64,000 nt of DNA from Mytilus californianus (GCF_021869535.1 NW_026262604.1:54088247-54152246), one strand, 5' to 3'. Positions 34,551-49,009 are shown, counted from the stretch's first letter. Notes: generated from the sequence alone by a model not told the origin. Numbers and translations are program-made.

Positions 34551-34862
34551 CTAGGGTAAACATGAAGTAATATGATAATCTGGACTTCTCACATTCGTCA
34601 GAAAACACATACTAAGTAGAGCGTCAGCTTGGTTTTCTTTAATGAATAAAATGCAGTCATGTCTAGTTGAATTAGAAATTTTAAACCCGATGCCTCTTGT
34701 AGAGAGATCGATGCGATAATTCGTCAGAAAACACATACTAAGTAGAGCGCCAGCTTGGTTTTCTTTAATGAATAAAATGCAGTCATGTCTAGTTGAATTA
34801 CGAGATTTAAATCCGATGCCTCTTGTAGAGAGATCCATGCAATTTCTTAACAAAAGGGCCAT
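34551..34862 (-). other. Open frame with two in-frame 126-bp tandem copies
   Basis: A 103-codon minus-strand open frame contains two adjacent copies (34593-34718 and 34719-34844) of a 126-bp unit, which is 42 codons, so the frame survives the duplication. Each repeat carries DLSTRGIGFK, NSTRHDCILF and ENQA/LLSMCFLTN-like segments. The two copies differ at few bases, so the duplication is recent. An in-frame stop lies just upstream of the first ATG, and no clear splice acceptor was found. I do not recognise the protein. It may be a decayed piece of a mobile-element protein or an exon of an unknown gene. Confidence 0.35.
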
Positions 34863-37800
34863 TAAATCGACCTTTTGAGGAGTTCATATGTGGTTTGTTG
34901 AAAGACAAAGTGTCTCGCTATATCCAACATACATTTTTTCAGAGATAGTCTAATTTTTTCCATTCTTCATCCTAATCCACTAAGTGGGAACCGTTATTTA
35001 CAATTAACAAACTCTCTCTATATATATCTATATCTCTGTCTCTCTGGCTACTAATGATAAAGACAGTTTAGAAGCATCACTCTTGCCCTCAGTTAAGTTT
35101 AAATTAACTAAAAATAAAACGACATGCAAATCAGTTCCATAATGAAAAAAGCCAATGCAAAAACATAACATTGTTTATACATTTTTTTAGAAATCAGCAA
35201 AGGCTTATTCGGCACATGGTTTGTGATTAGAAATCAACTAGAGGTATCTCGAAATATTTGAATTTCCCAAATCGTAACTGTAACAATTTTAGTCGAAATA
35301 AAAGGTATAAAACATGAGAAAATTCACTTTGTTAGTAATTATTTTGAGATATTTTGATCATATTAATTTATCTGGACCGAATAACAGACAATGCATTCAA
35401 AAATTTATAAAGATCAACATAAAAATGCAAAAATTCCACACTTATACTACAATACAACAGCGGTTCATGATTGAACTGTCGGCTTTTAAGTAGCATTGCC
35501 AAAAATGTTTTTCCCTAAACTTTTCGCTTTTATTCAAAACGCTTGCATAATGAGACTTATATGAAGCATGTACGGTGTGAATGTACTCTCAAAAAGCATG
35601 TCAAGATTACTTTTTTCAGCCATAAACAATTTCTGTATTTTTGTAAACATTTTCTGTGTCCATATTTTAAAAATTAAAGAATACAGACTTGAAGGACCCA
35701 TAACCACCATTCAGATTCTCATATGTAGTTTGAAATATTTTCAAAATCAATCATGTTTAGCTGCCTTAAGTATTATAGTTGAGTACGATAACTATATGTC
35801 CTCAGCTATGGTCCTTTCCAAATAAGTTTATGTTTGTCATATTTAAAGAGATGGAATGATTTTGTACCCACGCAATTATGTAAAGTGTTATTTTCATTGT
35901 TTGTTTTTGTAGTTGTTCATTAAGGCGATCTATACCTGATAAATGGTTAAATTGTCTGTTTGAAACTTTGGAGAAAATGTGTTAGATTGAAGAACAACAA
36001 AAAATAATTTCAAATTTCAACCGGTCATTGACCTTGGGAATGATTTTGAAAATACAGTCCCCAAGTATTTAATTCATATCTCTCGTTCTTACAATGAGCA
36101 ATGCAATGATCATTTCTGGTAGTCTATAGGTTATAAATGTTCGATATAAATTTTTAAAAAATACTATTTTACATATTCCCCTTAATAACGTTAAACTCCA
36201 TCCGAGTTTCTATTTCCCTATTTTTACTCATGAAGATTTGTGTAAATGCTATCTGCATAAAGGAATGTGGAAAGTAAGCCTTAACTGTTGATGTTACGTT
36301 GAAGGCAATTGGACATAACAGTAGATATGGTCTAAAACGGATCCTGTATTGTTAATTGGAAACTGTAAAAGCTGATAAATCCATAAAAGTTGAAGGTATT
36401 TGATTGCACAGTACTTATATCATCGGTACAATAGTGAGCTCGGCATATTGTACTGTATAGACACCTCTCTATTGTTGAAGATTGTATGATAACCTCTACA
36501 TGTCTTAAGATTATTTGTGTTGTTGCGTTGCAGAACCTTTAGTATATACCCCAAATCTAATAGTAGTCATATAAAATTGGAGAAACGTGTAAGATATATA
36601 ATTTCAATTATGCGTTTCCATTGGACAATTTCTTTATTCACGAACATTTTAACACTCAGCTTATAAAGATTCTACTGTTTTAATTAAATTCATTCAATTT
36701 GAGTATAATAAAAAAGTATTTTATAAACTCTAGATACAATGAATTTGTATGTTTTGTAATTGCATTGACATTTAATGGTTAATGTTTTCTACTGCAAAGC
36801 AGTTAATGTATACCCCGTTGGTTGATCAGACTTGAATAGTTATTCGAAATTGAACCCCGAAACTTGAAGTACACCAGGTACTGCGCATGAGCAGGCTCGA
36901 TATATCATGAGATGTTTGGCTGTGATACATGTACCAATACTAAGATTAGCTGCAGTAGCATTTTTTACACAATAGCGGTAATTCTTTTTCTTATATCTGC
37001 TTTCAACCAAGTCATTTGGATTGTTGTATCATTGGCAACCATACTACAGTTTTTTAATTCTGATATAAATGTCTTAGAAAGTAAATGACAGTAAATCAAA
37101 TTGAATGAAATAGTTTAATCTATAACTCAATGAGTATAGTATACTGGATACATACTTTAGTCAATGGGAATATTAATCTATGATGGAACTAAAATGTCAA
37201 AATCGATGGCTGTTCAAGTATTATAGCCTCAACACGAATTACAAAAACCCACCATGAAAACTTCATAATGCTAATATACACGTAAGCTTGAAAATCAATA
37301 TTCACAAACAAAATCAGATCCACTTCATTAATTTTGTAAATCTTATGTTCATTTAAAAAACTCGACAATAGAATATCTTTCGCAGTCACTAGTCAGGTGA
37401 TAGTTTTATAATATAAACAAATAAGACTTTGAATGTTTATACATGTAGTTATTTGTGATCATCATTAAATAAGCTTTGGTTTATAGTTATAAAATCAGAG
37501 TTCGTTGCATTTGACAAAATCTGTTCAAAATCTAACTCATTACAAAGCACACCATTACATTTAACTTGTGTATGTACAATCATTAATGGCTTATGGATTT
37601 GATACAAACAAATCATTAAATATGCATTTGCCTCCGGTATTTACATTTTTGGTTTAAATGGACAATAAATTATCAACTTTAAAGCAGGCATATCAGTTAT
37701 TCAAATCCCTTTACTTTGTCAGAAAACATCATACTACGAAAACTATGGAATTTTTTAACTACCTTGTAATCATGTATTGTCCAATGCATTATTATTCATA

Positions 37801-40800
37801 CATGTGTTAAACATGTTTAACATGATTTTATATTCAGCAGTTGTAACATGTTTTTATAGAAACCATCTTAGTGTTGACAAAAAGATAAAACATATTTTTC
37901 GTTCCTAGATTGTAAATCAAAATGCTTGATTTGAAACAGAAATTGTAAATGCAAACATAAACCTTTGGTATCGGTATAAACTCATCAAAGATACCAGATT
38001 AATATAATGACGAAATAAGTTTTGTGTGACAATAAAGGGTCTTTCGAAAAATAAAAAGATGTCGTTCACAATATAAACAAAATGTCATTTTCAAAAAGTA
38101 TTTCGATCTTTGCTAAAATTTAAAGTATCATCACTTCTTATGTTCTTTTACAGGTTGTTACTACATTATGTAGTTTACCTGCCCATAAAACCTAATCTTT
38201 AACATACAGAACAACTCAGTTTGATTTAACATGTCCTTCGATGTAAATTTTTACCCAAATAAATCATGCAAAATTGTCATATTTAATCTTTAACCACAAA
38301 GCATAGCCCTGAAAATTATGTTTTTTTATTTTTTGGATGTATGAACAAATTTCACAAAATCCTAGAAGTATATTATTATAACGCTTAAATAAACAATGAA
38401 TGAAACCAACCAAGGGGAACTTGGCCCTACGTTTTTTTTTTCTGTATCCAAATAAATTCTAAAGCGGACATTCCCGGAGGGAAATGTCAGAACTTTAAAC
38501 TGTTTGTTCAAAAAGACCATGTTAACATGGTAAAACAATGATTGGTATGCATTATTTTATAATGGCATGATCGTGTCTGTCTAGTTTTCCAATTTAAAGT
38601 GTCCAAAAACCAAACGGTTGATTTTGTCATGTAGGCAAAACAAGTAATCTGCATCTGATTGATGAAATTATATTTTGATAGAGTTGCATTAGCGAGTAGA
38701 AAAATAAAAAGGTGTTTTTTGTACAATTAAAACCGTAATGAACAAATTATATGCAACAGAAATCTTTAATCCAAACTGAGTCTCATGAATTTTAATTATT
38801 CGTCAGTTTTACCTTAACTTTAGTTTTCACTTTAGGCACATAAACCAATGTAGATTACATAGCATGCTTCTCCCCTGCTTTCGTCTATCCAAAAAAAATA
38901 CTTGAAACCCCTTTATCACCAATAATATGTTCAAGCAAAACAACAAGTAACTAATAAGAATAATAAATGTTAGTACAATAAGGGGGGTCCGATATTTTTG
39001 AAAACAGAAAGTGGATGATGAGAGCAGTTTCAACGATTTGAGCATGCGTTCAGTAACTTTATACAACAGTAGTTTACCGATGTTCAAATATCGTCTGTCG
39101 AATAATGATATTCAAATCAAGATAACAATGAAGGAATCGTAAAATCTTCAAAAAGAGCTGGACCCAGTGGTTTGACAGCGTATTCGTCTCTTGTCATATA
39201 TTCATTACACGCCATGCGTATCCAAATATCACAATAAAGATTAGGACATACTCGGTAAAATTACAAATCGGACAAATTTTCTGGTATCTGAAGATCTACG
39301 ACTTTGAAATGCAGTAACAGCGAGCAATCGTTTCTACACTTAATTATACTTTGGTAGTCTTTTGTTTGTACTTTTATTTTCATATTCTTCTATATCGTTA
39401 TTTGATCTTTATTGTATTTTATTTTGAGTACCTTTTGTGAGTCTTCTACTGACTGAAATTCAAAAAGGGGATTGAGATCTTAACAAAATGACGAAATTCA
39501 GAAACTCCGTCAAGCATGTCAATAGGTCTCTGATTGATTTATTCCCACTTTTTTATAGATTCAGAACAATTGAAAGCTGTTACATATTGTACAGTCACTT
39601 GTTTGTTGTTTAAGACTGTATGGTGTCCTTTTGATGTATTTTTATTATTGTTTTCGTAAGGTTGCTGTTTAATTGGCGTAAAATCGACAAAGTTTTCGTT
39701 ATTTTGGTAAAACTTTACAATCAATTGTTGTAGTATGAATTATTGCTACATGTATAGGGAAATATATCAACTTCAAACGTTTCTACGTATGTTTACATCC
39801 CTGGCTATCACATTTTATGGCCTTCGGCGTTTCCGATAGAGAAAACGTCACGAAATGTGTGTAGTTTTATTTTCATTCATGAGTTAATTACAGCTAACAG
39901 TGAATATATTCGATATCGTAATGATGAAACATAATATATCTAAATAATTTTTTTTTTTAATATTGACTAATATACATCATACCCAGAAATCAACGCCACT
40001 TTGCTTATTAGAATAGTATACTAAAGAAATCGGATACGGGTCACGGAAATTATATTGAAATGATAGGTAATTTAGAAAAAAATGTCTGTTTTAACTTTGA
40101 TTTAAGTGATAGACAGGTTGCCGGGGCAGAAAATAAATATACACAACAATATACACCATTTACACGAGATATAATGACTGGCGTTGCAAACATCAAGGTT
40201 CCTGAGCTATTTTAAAAATCGAAGCGAGAGGCTTTTAACATTGCAGTATAAAATACAGGCTAAAATGGCTGAAACGTCAAATTTGCAAACTTCGTGTTGA
40301 AAATTGGCTAACAAGGTCATTAGAAATACAGGTTGCCGGGGTGAAACTTGAAACTTGAATATCCAAAGAATAAGCAAGTCCAAACCTTGTATGTGTAGTC
40401 GTTGAACTCTAGGTTCCCACGTAAAGTTAAAATGCCTCTATTTCAAGAAGAATAAACTCACGAAAACACGAAACATTCACTAAATTCGCTTTCATTGTTT
40501 TGATTTTGACCGCCTGACAACTTTACGGAAATATCAGAGTGATTATAAACAAGGACTCTGTGACGGGCAACTTATAATATCCGTGTTGTAAAGATTTTAA
40601 TGATATCAAGCCAGTCCAGTTCAAACTATTATCACGTGGTACAATTCTCATTTACATATTATGAATATTAATTAGCAAAAGTACTACTAATTTCTGGCTA
40701 TGTTATATAGTTTTCAATTTGGACTTAGTACTCATTGAGTACATCTATACATTATTTTTCTTTGATAAGTTTTGTGTGGGAAATTAAAACTAAATACATA

Positions 40801-41819
40801 GGACTCAGGTACAGACTGCATATTTCTTTATTAAATCTATGTCATTTTTTAACTATCTACCTTACATTTTGAATCTGTTTATGTGAATGTATCCATTGAT
40901 TCCTACTTCAGTCCTATTTCTTAATGTTTAGAGAGAATAAAAAAGTTACGAACCACTTGTTGAATATCTATCTAAATTATTAATTATTCCAAATATTGAA
41001 AAATATGAGATAATCTTTAAAAACATTTTGCAAACACAAATATATCAACATATGAAGTTTGATCACCAATTTCCTGGTTTCTATTTTTCGCCGAATACTT
41101 AAAAGACCAATTAAGTTTACAGGAAAACATACCTAAGTATGTATGAATGAAAATGATTTCCATTTATCAAGTATGAGGTTAACAGTTTAAGATATTTAAT
41201 ATTTCTATTCATTTTTAATATTGATGTCTTATTCTCCCAGATATTGAGTAGATGTCAACAAGGTGTATACTATTAAATAGTATGAAGGGATACGGATAAT
41301 ATGATTAACATCAGAAATAAAGCAACAAAAATTAATGCTGGCATATGATACGGTGAATCGCCGTTTTATGTCACAATGTGTCTCCATTATCTCGTCAAAG
41401 TGTTGTTTAGCCGGATTTTGGTAATATTGTTTACTTAATATGATCCGCAATACAACATAAGAAAACCAATGATTAAATAAAAATATTTAGTAGAAATGTT
41501 GTATAAAGTAAAAGTAAACAAGTTGAAAAATATAACACCTATAATGATCCCATTTTTATTTCAGTTCGGTTCAAATGATTGTATTGTCTTTACGTGAGAT
41601 TTTTCTATCAGTAGCTAATTCACCTTTAAAAATACGACATTTGACAACGATATTGTCATTATAATACTGGTACTCTAAAGGAGTAAGGCATTGACACAAT
41701 TATAGGAGAACAGTATGATACGAAGTGGGTCCATTGATGAGTTTCTTGGAGATGATAAGCGCGTTTGGCTTACCAAATTATTAATCCTCCTTTCACAATC
41801 AAGTGACAGTCTTTTAATT
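34863..41819. other. Long AT-rich stretch without a recognised gene
   Basis: Short open frames only. A tct/ata-rich microsatellite-like run lies at 35012-35045, a 3'-end fragment of the 'caatcatacc' family at about 37020-37055, and a repeated aggttgccgggg motif at about 40117 and 40331. I see no splice-bounded exon, tRNA or mobile-element protein. Regulatory sequence cannot be excluded. Confidence 0.45.
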
Positions 41820-42425
41820 TTGTCTTAATAAACGGTGACCGGAATAAGTCTTTAAATAAAGGCAACAGTAGTATACCGCTGTTCGAAATTCATAAATCGA
41901 TTGGGAAAAAAACAAATCCGGGTTACAATCTAAAACTGAGGGAAACACATCAAATATAAGAGGAGAACTACGACACAACAGAAACACAACATTAAAATGT
42001 AACACACACACAGAAACGAACTATAATATAACAATTGCCATTTTCCTGACTTGGTACAAAACATTTTAATGGTGGGTTGAACCTGGTTTTGTGGCTAGCC
42101 AAACCTCCCGCTTTTTTGACAATGTTAAATATAACATTAAAATGACAACATTATATGACAGGACTACAATATAAATAAATCGGAGAACATATAGGACAGA
42201 GAAACATACGAATAATAGCTAACAAAAGGTGCCGGGTTTAAAATTTAATACGCAAGACGCGCGTTTCGTTCACACAAGACTTACCAGTGACGCTCAGATC
42301 AAAAGAGTACAAAAGCCAAAACAAGTACAAAGTTGAAGAGCATTGAGGACCAAAAGTTCCAAAAAGTTGTGTCAAATACGGCTAAGGTTATATGTCTGGG
42401 ATCAGAGAATCCTTAGTATTTAGAA
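41820..42425 (-). mobile_element. 'gacgaaacgcgcgt' retroelement-like segment, minus strand
   Basis: Read in reverse this matches 18110-18705 throughout: tttaataggc-type edge, ccgtatttgacacaac, tggtcctcaatgctcttcaa, cgaaacgcgcgtcttgcg, gcgggaggtttggctagcca and gaacagcggtatactactg. The match is long and high, so both copies are fairly young. It is truncated relative to the longer copy at 17596-18705. Confidence 0.7.
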
Positions 42426-43177
42426 TAATTCATACTTTTAACACGTGCTTTATTGCGATAGATAACAATCGTTTATCCTAAATCAAATAGTTTACGTATA
42501 ATCAGTAGTCCCCAAGATTTTTCATACATTTACCATTGGCACCTTTTTTCTTTCAAAAACTATGAAAAAATACAAGGATTTTATAAGATTTTCAAAAATG
42601 GCTGAAATATGAAAAGACAACTAGGGGTTATCGGGGAAGATTTTGATTGGCACTACATGGATAAAACTAGAAGATTTCGAATATCTGACAAAAAGTCAAA
42701 CAGAAGAGTAGCGAACATCCTTAATACATCTTATCTATTGTTCTAATTGGTTAAGTATTTTAGACATACATACGATCACCTATATTGGCGATATGAAAAC
42801 ATCTTACTAAACAATTTAACAAATTGAGTAAGTGCCACGGTCATTATATTAACTCCATAACGGGGTTTTCAAGTGGACAATTGTCGTGCTCGGGTGGCAA
42901 ATCTACCAAATTGACTTGTTGTTTAACTATTTAATTAATTGAACGTATATATTACATATAACCCACTTAGAACGCATTTCTGCCTGGCAAAAACAACAAG
43001 TAATATTACAAATGGTGTAGCATTCTTCTTTTTTTCCATTTGTTATTACGATCACTTAATGCAAAGGATATTTAAGTATATGGACGCTATGTCTCTGTTT
43101 ATATATATGTACTGACGATTAATATTAAAAATCTTCAAAATACTATGTAGAATAAACAGAAAGAACAAAAAAAAACC
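42426..43177. other. Unrecognised intergenic DNA
   Basis: No gene or named repeat was recognised. Confidence 0.45.
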
Positions 43178-43600
43178 TGTCCGGTCTGTGTTTTTGTTAG
43201 ATGCTTTTCTGTTTTGTATCGATCTGATGAGTTAAGCTCTTTTCAACTGATTTTTATAGTTTGTTCTTATGTGTACTGTTACACCAATGTCCCAGGTTAG
43301 GGGAGGGTTGGTGTCATCAAACATATTAATCCCCGCCACATTCTTTTGAGCCTGGTGTATTTCGGTAGTTGTCGTTGGTATGTCATAATTGTTTTTCGTA
43401 CATTGATTTGTTATAAATTAGGCCAGTAGTTTTCTCAGTCTAATCGTTTAAAACATTTTATATCGGGGCCTTTTAGGGCCGACTTTACGGTTTGGGTTTC
43501 CTCGTTGTTGAATGACGTACAGTTTCCTATGATTACTTACATCCACTTCATTGGAACTTTGGTGGATAATTGTCTCATTGGCAATCATACCACGTCTCCA
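43178..43600 (+). repeat. 'caatcatacc' family repeat
   Basis: It runs from gtccggtctgtgtttttgtt through gatctgatgagttaagc, tcccaggttaggggagg, ccccgccacattctt and cggggccttttagggccgac to tgtctcattggcaatcatac. The variant 'cttacatccacttcattgga' near its 3' end marks a subfamily shared with 7625-7914. Confidence 0.7.
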
Positions 43601-43671
43601 TTTTTATATTGAAGTCCATTTCCATGATACAGTAAGTACAAATGTAATATATACATTGTAAATTGTGGACT

Positions 43672-43760
43672 TTTGACGAGGTCAATGTGTTTTATATGGA
43701 CCTGTTATGTTATATATATTAGCTGAAAAGGTCCATATATAACATATTGACTTCGTCAAA
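43672..43760. repeat. Palindromic repeat, about 30-bp arms
   Basis: The arm tttgacgaggtcaatgtg ... atatggacc is mirrored by ggtccatatataacatattg then acttcgtcaaa after a ~27-bp loop. It could be a small MITE or its centre. It is noncoding. Confidence 0.55.
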
Positions 43761-43944
43761 CATCCATTATTGATAATTATTCGACTGTATGTAAATATTG
43801 AAAACTTAAGAAATGTTCACTGGTTGAGACTATCACACATGACCGTCAACAAAACACCATATTTCCCTCTGAACACATCGTGCAACAAGACGACTGGTTT
43901 ATATGGTGTTTTTGCGTTTTTAACCAAGCAATAATAGAAAAAAA

Positions 43945-46160
43945 TGAGATGAGGTATGATTGCCAAAGAGATAAGAATCCACCAGATTTCACATTACTTA
44001 GAAATAAGCAATTGTAAGTATTCGTATGACCTTTATGAATGAGAAAAGTCCATACCGTATGGCATATGCAAAAAAATCAACAATACCTTTAATTACACTT
44101 TAGAGCTCACTGGTTTCCGGAAATTTGGTAGTAGTAAAGGAGGTACTTCGGATTTGAGTAACAGACCAGGGCACATATGTCTAAAAACTCATATATTCCA
44201 TTAATTTCAAAATAACTTTCAACAAGGGTTCTACAGTGATGCTAAGTCCTCACCCTTCCATTTGATACAGAAATTACCCATATATACTTTTTGCACTTAA
44301 TACTTACAGTTTACATTGAGGTATTTATATTTTTTGTATCAGTATAATATAATAAAGAGAATCCAAATTGACATTTTTTGTAAAATTTGGTATTTGAATA
44401 TGCATCAATGTGTTACATTCAGGAATGTATTGTTTGCATATGCTGTACATTTTGCCCTGTATGTCTTTAAAGATATTGATCTTAACATTTAAAATTAGAT
44501 GTTTCATAATGTCGTTCATAATTTAAAAAAACAATGGATTTTGAGAATGAAATGCTGGTTCATTTAGTGGGAAACACATTTCATTCATTCTCAATATTAA
44601 CAATTAGATAAAAAAAAATCGTACGACCCGCAGTAAAAAGATATTCTTTTTTTCATTTAATCACATAATATTTCTTTAACATATAACATCGACAAAGTAC
44701 ACAATCAATTATACAAACAATATGTCCATTTTTTTGCAATAGAATATTTAATCCAAAATATTAAGATACTTTGTACATATTATGTGCATGTGGCAGATAC
44801 AATTGAAAAATGTTGTCATTAGAACAGTTTATTTCGGTCTTTAGCTAATACTTGATAAGTGGAAGGAAATACGTACTTACATCAGATTTCATTTAATCAT
44901 CGACAAATTAAATACAAGGAAGTGAACAATATTCCATATGATAAACATAATGTCATATTGAGGCGCTTATAGGGTCTAGACGACAGTAAATTACAAACCA
45001 GGTAACTAACTCCAAAAATAGGATTATTGATAGTTTAAACATTTCGTTCCTATGCTTATTATTATATGAGGTCACATATCAGTGATATGATAGTTTGAAT
45101 CCCGTAGAAATTCAAGGAACAGATGTTGTTATATCATACCCTGCGAATATGTGCAAACACTGATAAAAAAAATACTAGTATGATGCAGTCATGGATATTT
45201 ACATAACAACAATTACTGATACCTGGTATAATTATCACCACTCCTAATCCAGAAACTTTGTATCAAATATGTCTCTTTGCATTTCTGTTTGCAATGAACA
45301 GTTTTAAAATATAGTTTTGTTTAAGTGTTATATTCGCTTACATATATAGACATCTGATTCAAGACTAAATTACCCATTCCAGTTTTTCTATAGGAGGAAA
45401 TACGTGTTCGTATTAATAAAACGAAATTCACTTGTTAGTTGTAATGTTGATTTTATAAGTCGCCTGTTTGTTTTTCTCTAATAGAATGATGACGAAGAGG
45501 AAAGTAATGTGATGTAACTATTATGTTGTGAATTATTCAGACCCCATATCTCAATGTATCTGGTTTACATGCTAATAAGGGTAAAAAGATGACAAGAAAT
45601 AGCAATAAACCCTCAGTAAAACGTTGGAGACTATACATGTGTGACTCAATGATTTCTTGAGACGCAGTAATCAAAAGTAAATATCATTTTACAAAACCAT
45701 GGACATACCAATAAACAAACGAAATATCACATACAACACTATGGCTGAAAAAGACAGCAATTCTCAAAGACCAAAAGGCAAATATGTGTACAATTATAGG
45801 CCATCGTATAACCGGTTTTTAACATGAGCAAATTCAATACCGTATAGTTATTTATCAAGTTTCTGGTATGACTAAATGTGAGGACAATTATAAAGAAAAG
45901 CAACAATCTGATATATACTGCAGCAATGAAAGAAAGAAAAATAACTATATCAGAAAGCAACCACAGAAAAAAAAACATGACAAACTCCAACATGTCCACT
46001 AGATTACAGAATTCTAGCTTGAAACAGACACATACACACTATGGCGATGGTAAACATGCTATTCGGGTTCAAGCTTACGCTTAAGCAAAGACATAAAATG
46101 AGTACTATCTGAATAAATCAGTTGGAAAAGGCTTGACTTATTAGATCGATTTTAAGCACA
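43945..46160. other. Intergenic, with a minus-strand 'caatcatacc' fragment
   Basis: Positions 43945-44065 read tgaggtatgattgccaaaga and ccataccgtatggcatatg, a reversed and diverged family 3' end; a weaker fragment is at about 45780-45850. The remainder is AT-rich with no gene recognised. Confidence 0.45.
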
Positions 46161-46169
46161 AAAACAATC

Positions 46170-46500
46170 AAAAAAAAGACAAAAGACACTAAGTACCGAT
46201 AAGAGTTCTTGACCTTACCGAAAGTTAGTTAAAGATCCAATACCAACTAATTATAAGCAATGTACCACTACACCAAATTATCAATCAGTACACCACCAAC
46301 GGATTTTGTAAAACAATCGTCAAAAGCAGGATGTGAAAAACATGACCTTGTGCAATGCCAACATATAAGTATCGACAGGATATAAGAACATAAGTAATAA
46401 AACATGGATAACAGTACATATAAGATAAGTCATGTGAACAATTATTTAAATAAAATCGATGTTGGTATCGATAAAGACAATACTAAAATATGAGCATGGG
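46170..46500. repeat. Dispersed repeat 'taccgataagagttcttgac'
   Basis: Contains ctaagtaccgataagag, ttaccgaaagttagttaaag and accaactaattataagca, related to positions 1-90. No coding content. Confidence 0.4.
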
Positions 46501-46671
46501 ATTCAATTTATTTTCATTGTCGCCATCGTCCGTTTCGTATCTTGATTAGTTGATTTCCAACAAAAACTGGTTTATTATTACCATATTTCCATGTGCATAT
46601 TATCGGACAGAAATCTATCAGTAGTTGTTAATGTTTTCTTGGACGATTTAGAACTGAACACAGTGTAGGTA

Positions 46672-46794
46672 CGGAGCCCCGCTAGGGACAAAAATATATA
46701 TTATGCGCACAAAAAAATATATTGTGTGCACAATATATTTAAATTGTGCGCACAATATATAGTTTGTTCTTTGCATGTCCCTAGCGGGGCTTCG
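46672..46794. mobile_element. MITE, 123 bp, ends 'cggagccccgctagggaca'
   Basis: The 19-bp ends CGGAGCCCCGCTAGGGACA and its inverted partner (one mismatch) are flanked by TA (46670-46671 and 46795-46796). The interior is three or four copies of tgtgcgcacaatatat-type sequence. End sequence and interior motif relate it to the larger MITE at 3983-4407. A TA duplication suggests a Tc1/mariner-type transposase. Confidence 0.7.
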
Positions 46795-46799
46795 TATGT

Positions 46800-47448
46800 T
46801 TGCACATTTAAATATTGTTAAAGACTATAAAAAGACTACGTGTTGACCTCCAGATGTGTTTTGGTTATTACGGTTGTTGTGTTCCTTTTTGTTGACGTAT
46901 ACCAAAAATAATAAATATAACCTGATATGAAAGAAAAATTGAAGAAACTTTTAATCTATACAGTCTCAAATATGTGCTACACAAATAAAAATGGTATGCA
47001 CTGTCTTGTTATTATATTGGTTCTCTAAAGTCTTAATACATCTTATTTGTTTGATCTGCATTAATAAAATTATTTATTATTGTTGTCATTATATATGTAA
47101 ACGTGTTATTTATGGGCATACATTTTCTTTTGGATAACAGCTAAGTTATTATCCTTTAATTGACCAATTAAGAACCTTTACTAGAAGTTCAACCCTGCCG
47201 CTTGTGTTCTTTGCATACTCAATATTACATGTGGTGTTTGACTGTCATATCAACATATGGATTAGCTGCAGTAATATAAGTTTTCTACTAGATTTCAGCA
47301 ATAGATATTGATCTTAATTACATAATTTGGAGGCACCGTAATTCTTTTATAAAACAGACACAGTCTAGGAGAATACGATTTATCTATTAGTTTTAGGTTG
47401 ATACTTTTTTCTTTGTCTTTAAAATAGTAAATTTTTATACTTTGCTCC
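46800..47448. other. Unrecognised AT-rich intergenic DNA
   Basis: No gene or named repeat was recognised. Confidence 0.45.
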
Positions 47449-47830
47449 GATCTGGTGAGTTAAGCAATTTCCTGATTTTACAGTTTGTTCTTATATTGTG
47501 CTGTTTTACCATTGTCCACGTTAGTTGGGCGCTCACATAAATGTATATCCCCGTCATATTCTGTATGTTCCTTTTCCAAGTCAAATGCCTGTTATTGTTG
47601 TGGTTGTCGTTTGATGTTGTCTGTTACTAGTATATCTGATTTTCGTAAATTTGGGCGTTACTTTTTTAGTTTGAATGTTTCACATTTTTTTTTATCGGGA
47701 AAATTATAAATGACGTTACGGTATGTGTTTTGCTTATTGTTGACGGCTATCAGATGACCAATAATTACGTAACTTCTCGTGTTTAAGTCTGTGTGATTTT
47801 TATCTCTTTGAAAATCAGACAACGTCTCCT
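47449..47830 (+). repeat. 'caatcatacc' family repeat, diverged
   Basis: It keeps gatctggtgagttaagc, tgtccacgttagttgggcgc, atgttccttttccaagtcaa and ttgttgacggctatcagatg in family order, but the final part is degraded (gaaaatcagacaacgtctcc). The plus-strand open frame across it is not a gene. Confidence 0.6.
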
Positions 47831-49009
47831 TATTTTATACAAATGTCTTTACGCTTTGTAACTTTTATCCATGTCGTTTGGACCCTGGTAATCAGGTACT
47901 CTATGTGCAACCTATAAATCATCTACACATCACCATCTTAGAAAATGAAACCAAATTTGATAAGATGAAATAGTTTATTTATAGTTACTTTAAGGTATAT
48001 TTACAATGAATATTTTATACACAAGTCATTATTTACATACATGTTGACATAAAGTTGAAATAGATTTGAGATGAAACCAAAGTTCATAATTTCTAGGATT
48101 TACAATTGTAGAAAATGACTATTAAACAATGACTGAGTCAAAATGTATACTTAAGCCCGACTAACTTAATAATTTGTATCTTAAAACAAATGTCAGCTGT
48201 ATATTTATGGATATCGTAATATTTCTGACATAAATATCACTTTCCAGGTCACCAGTCAGGTTATGAAATATCAACAACGCTCTATTTATATCTAGATGTT
48301 CAACTTTTGCACAAATCATGTGCAAAACTATTTACAGAGAAGAATAGTTGACAGGTTTTTGCTTTCGGTGATTTTAAGAAAACAAATATTACATTGTGAG
48401 CTGATTGATCTATATGTAGTTTCTTTTATAAATCATGCATTATTCATTTTTTTTTTGATTAAAGTTCAAGAGGAAATGTAAGATTTTCAAACCTTATGAC
48501 AAATTACATTATAAACATCCCGGGTGTGGGTTATCTTACGATATTTTACGTGTTCGAAAACAACAGGTTGACTCTGACAAGATTGTATCTGGTTATCTCC
48601 TTCTGAATTTAAATAACTCACAATAGCGTAGATATGCTGATGTACGAACTGTTACTATTATATTATACATTTAAAGATAATAGGAATTGACAAAAGTATT
48701 GATCAGTACTATAAACCTGAGCAATCACTTTCAATCGACCCTTCATGGAAAATATATATACATACATAGACAAACAACAAAGAACAACACAGTGTCTAGA
48801 CAGGCTAATTTGGTATAGGTACAGAAGGTTTCATACTCATGAATTTTAAAATTCGTCAATTTACTGTAATTTCACTTTTGACTTTAATACACTCCAAATA
48901 TCTACATACTCGATCATTAAATCAAAATAAGCCAGCAAAAGAGTGTGTGCTTCATCAAAATAAGTTAATTAGTCATCGACCACTAAAGCATTCATTGAAC
49001 TACTCAAAC
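47831..49009. other. Region downstream of the receptor gene
   Basis: This lies beyond the receptor stop (minus strand) and should include its 3' untranslated region. An ATTAAA motif in the minus sense is at 48883-48888. Otherwise it is AT-rich with no recognised repeat. Confidence 0.4.

Noticed and set aside
45878..46084. 68-codon plus-strand open frame overlapping an 86-codon minus-strand frame
   Set aside because: Neither has a domain, splice borders or composition that stands out; both are in AT-rich DNA.
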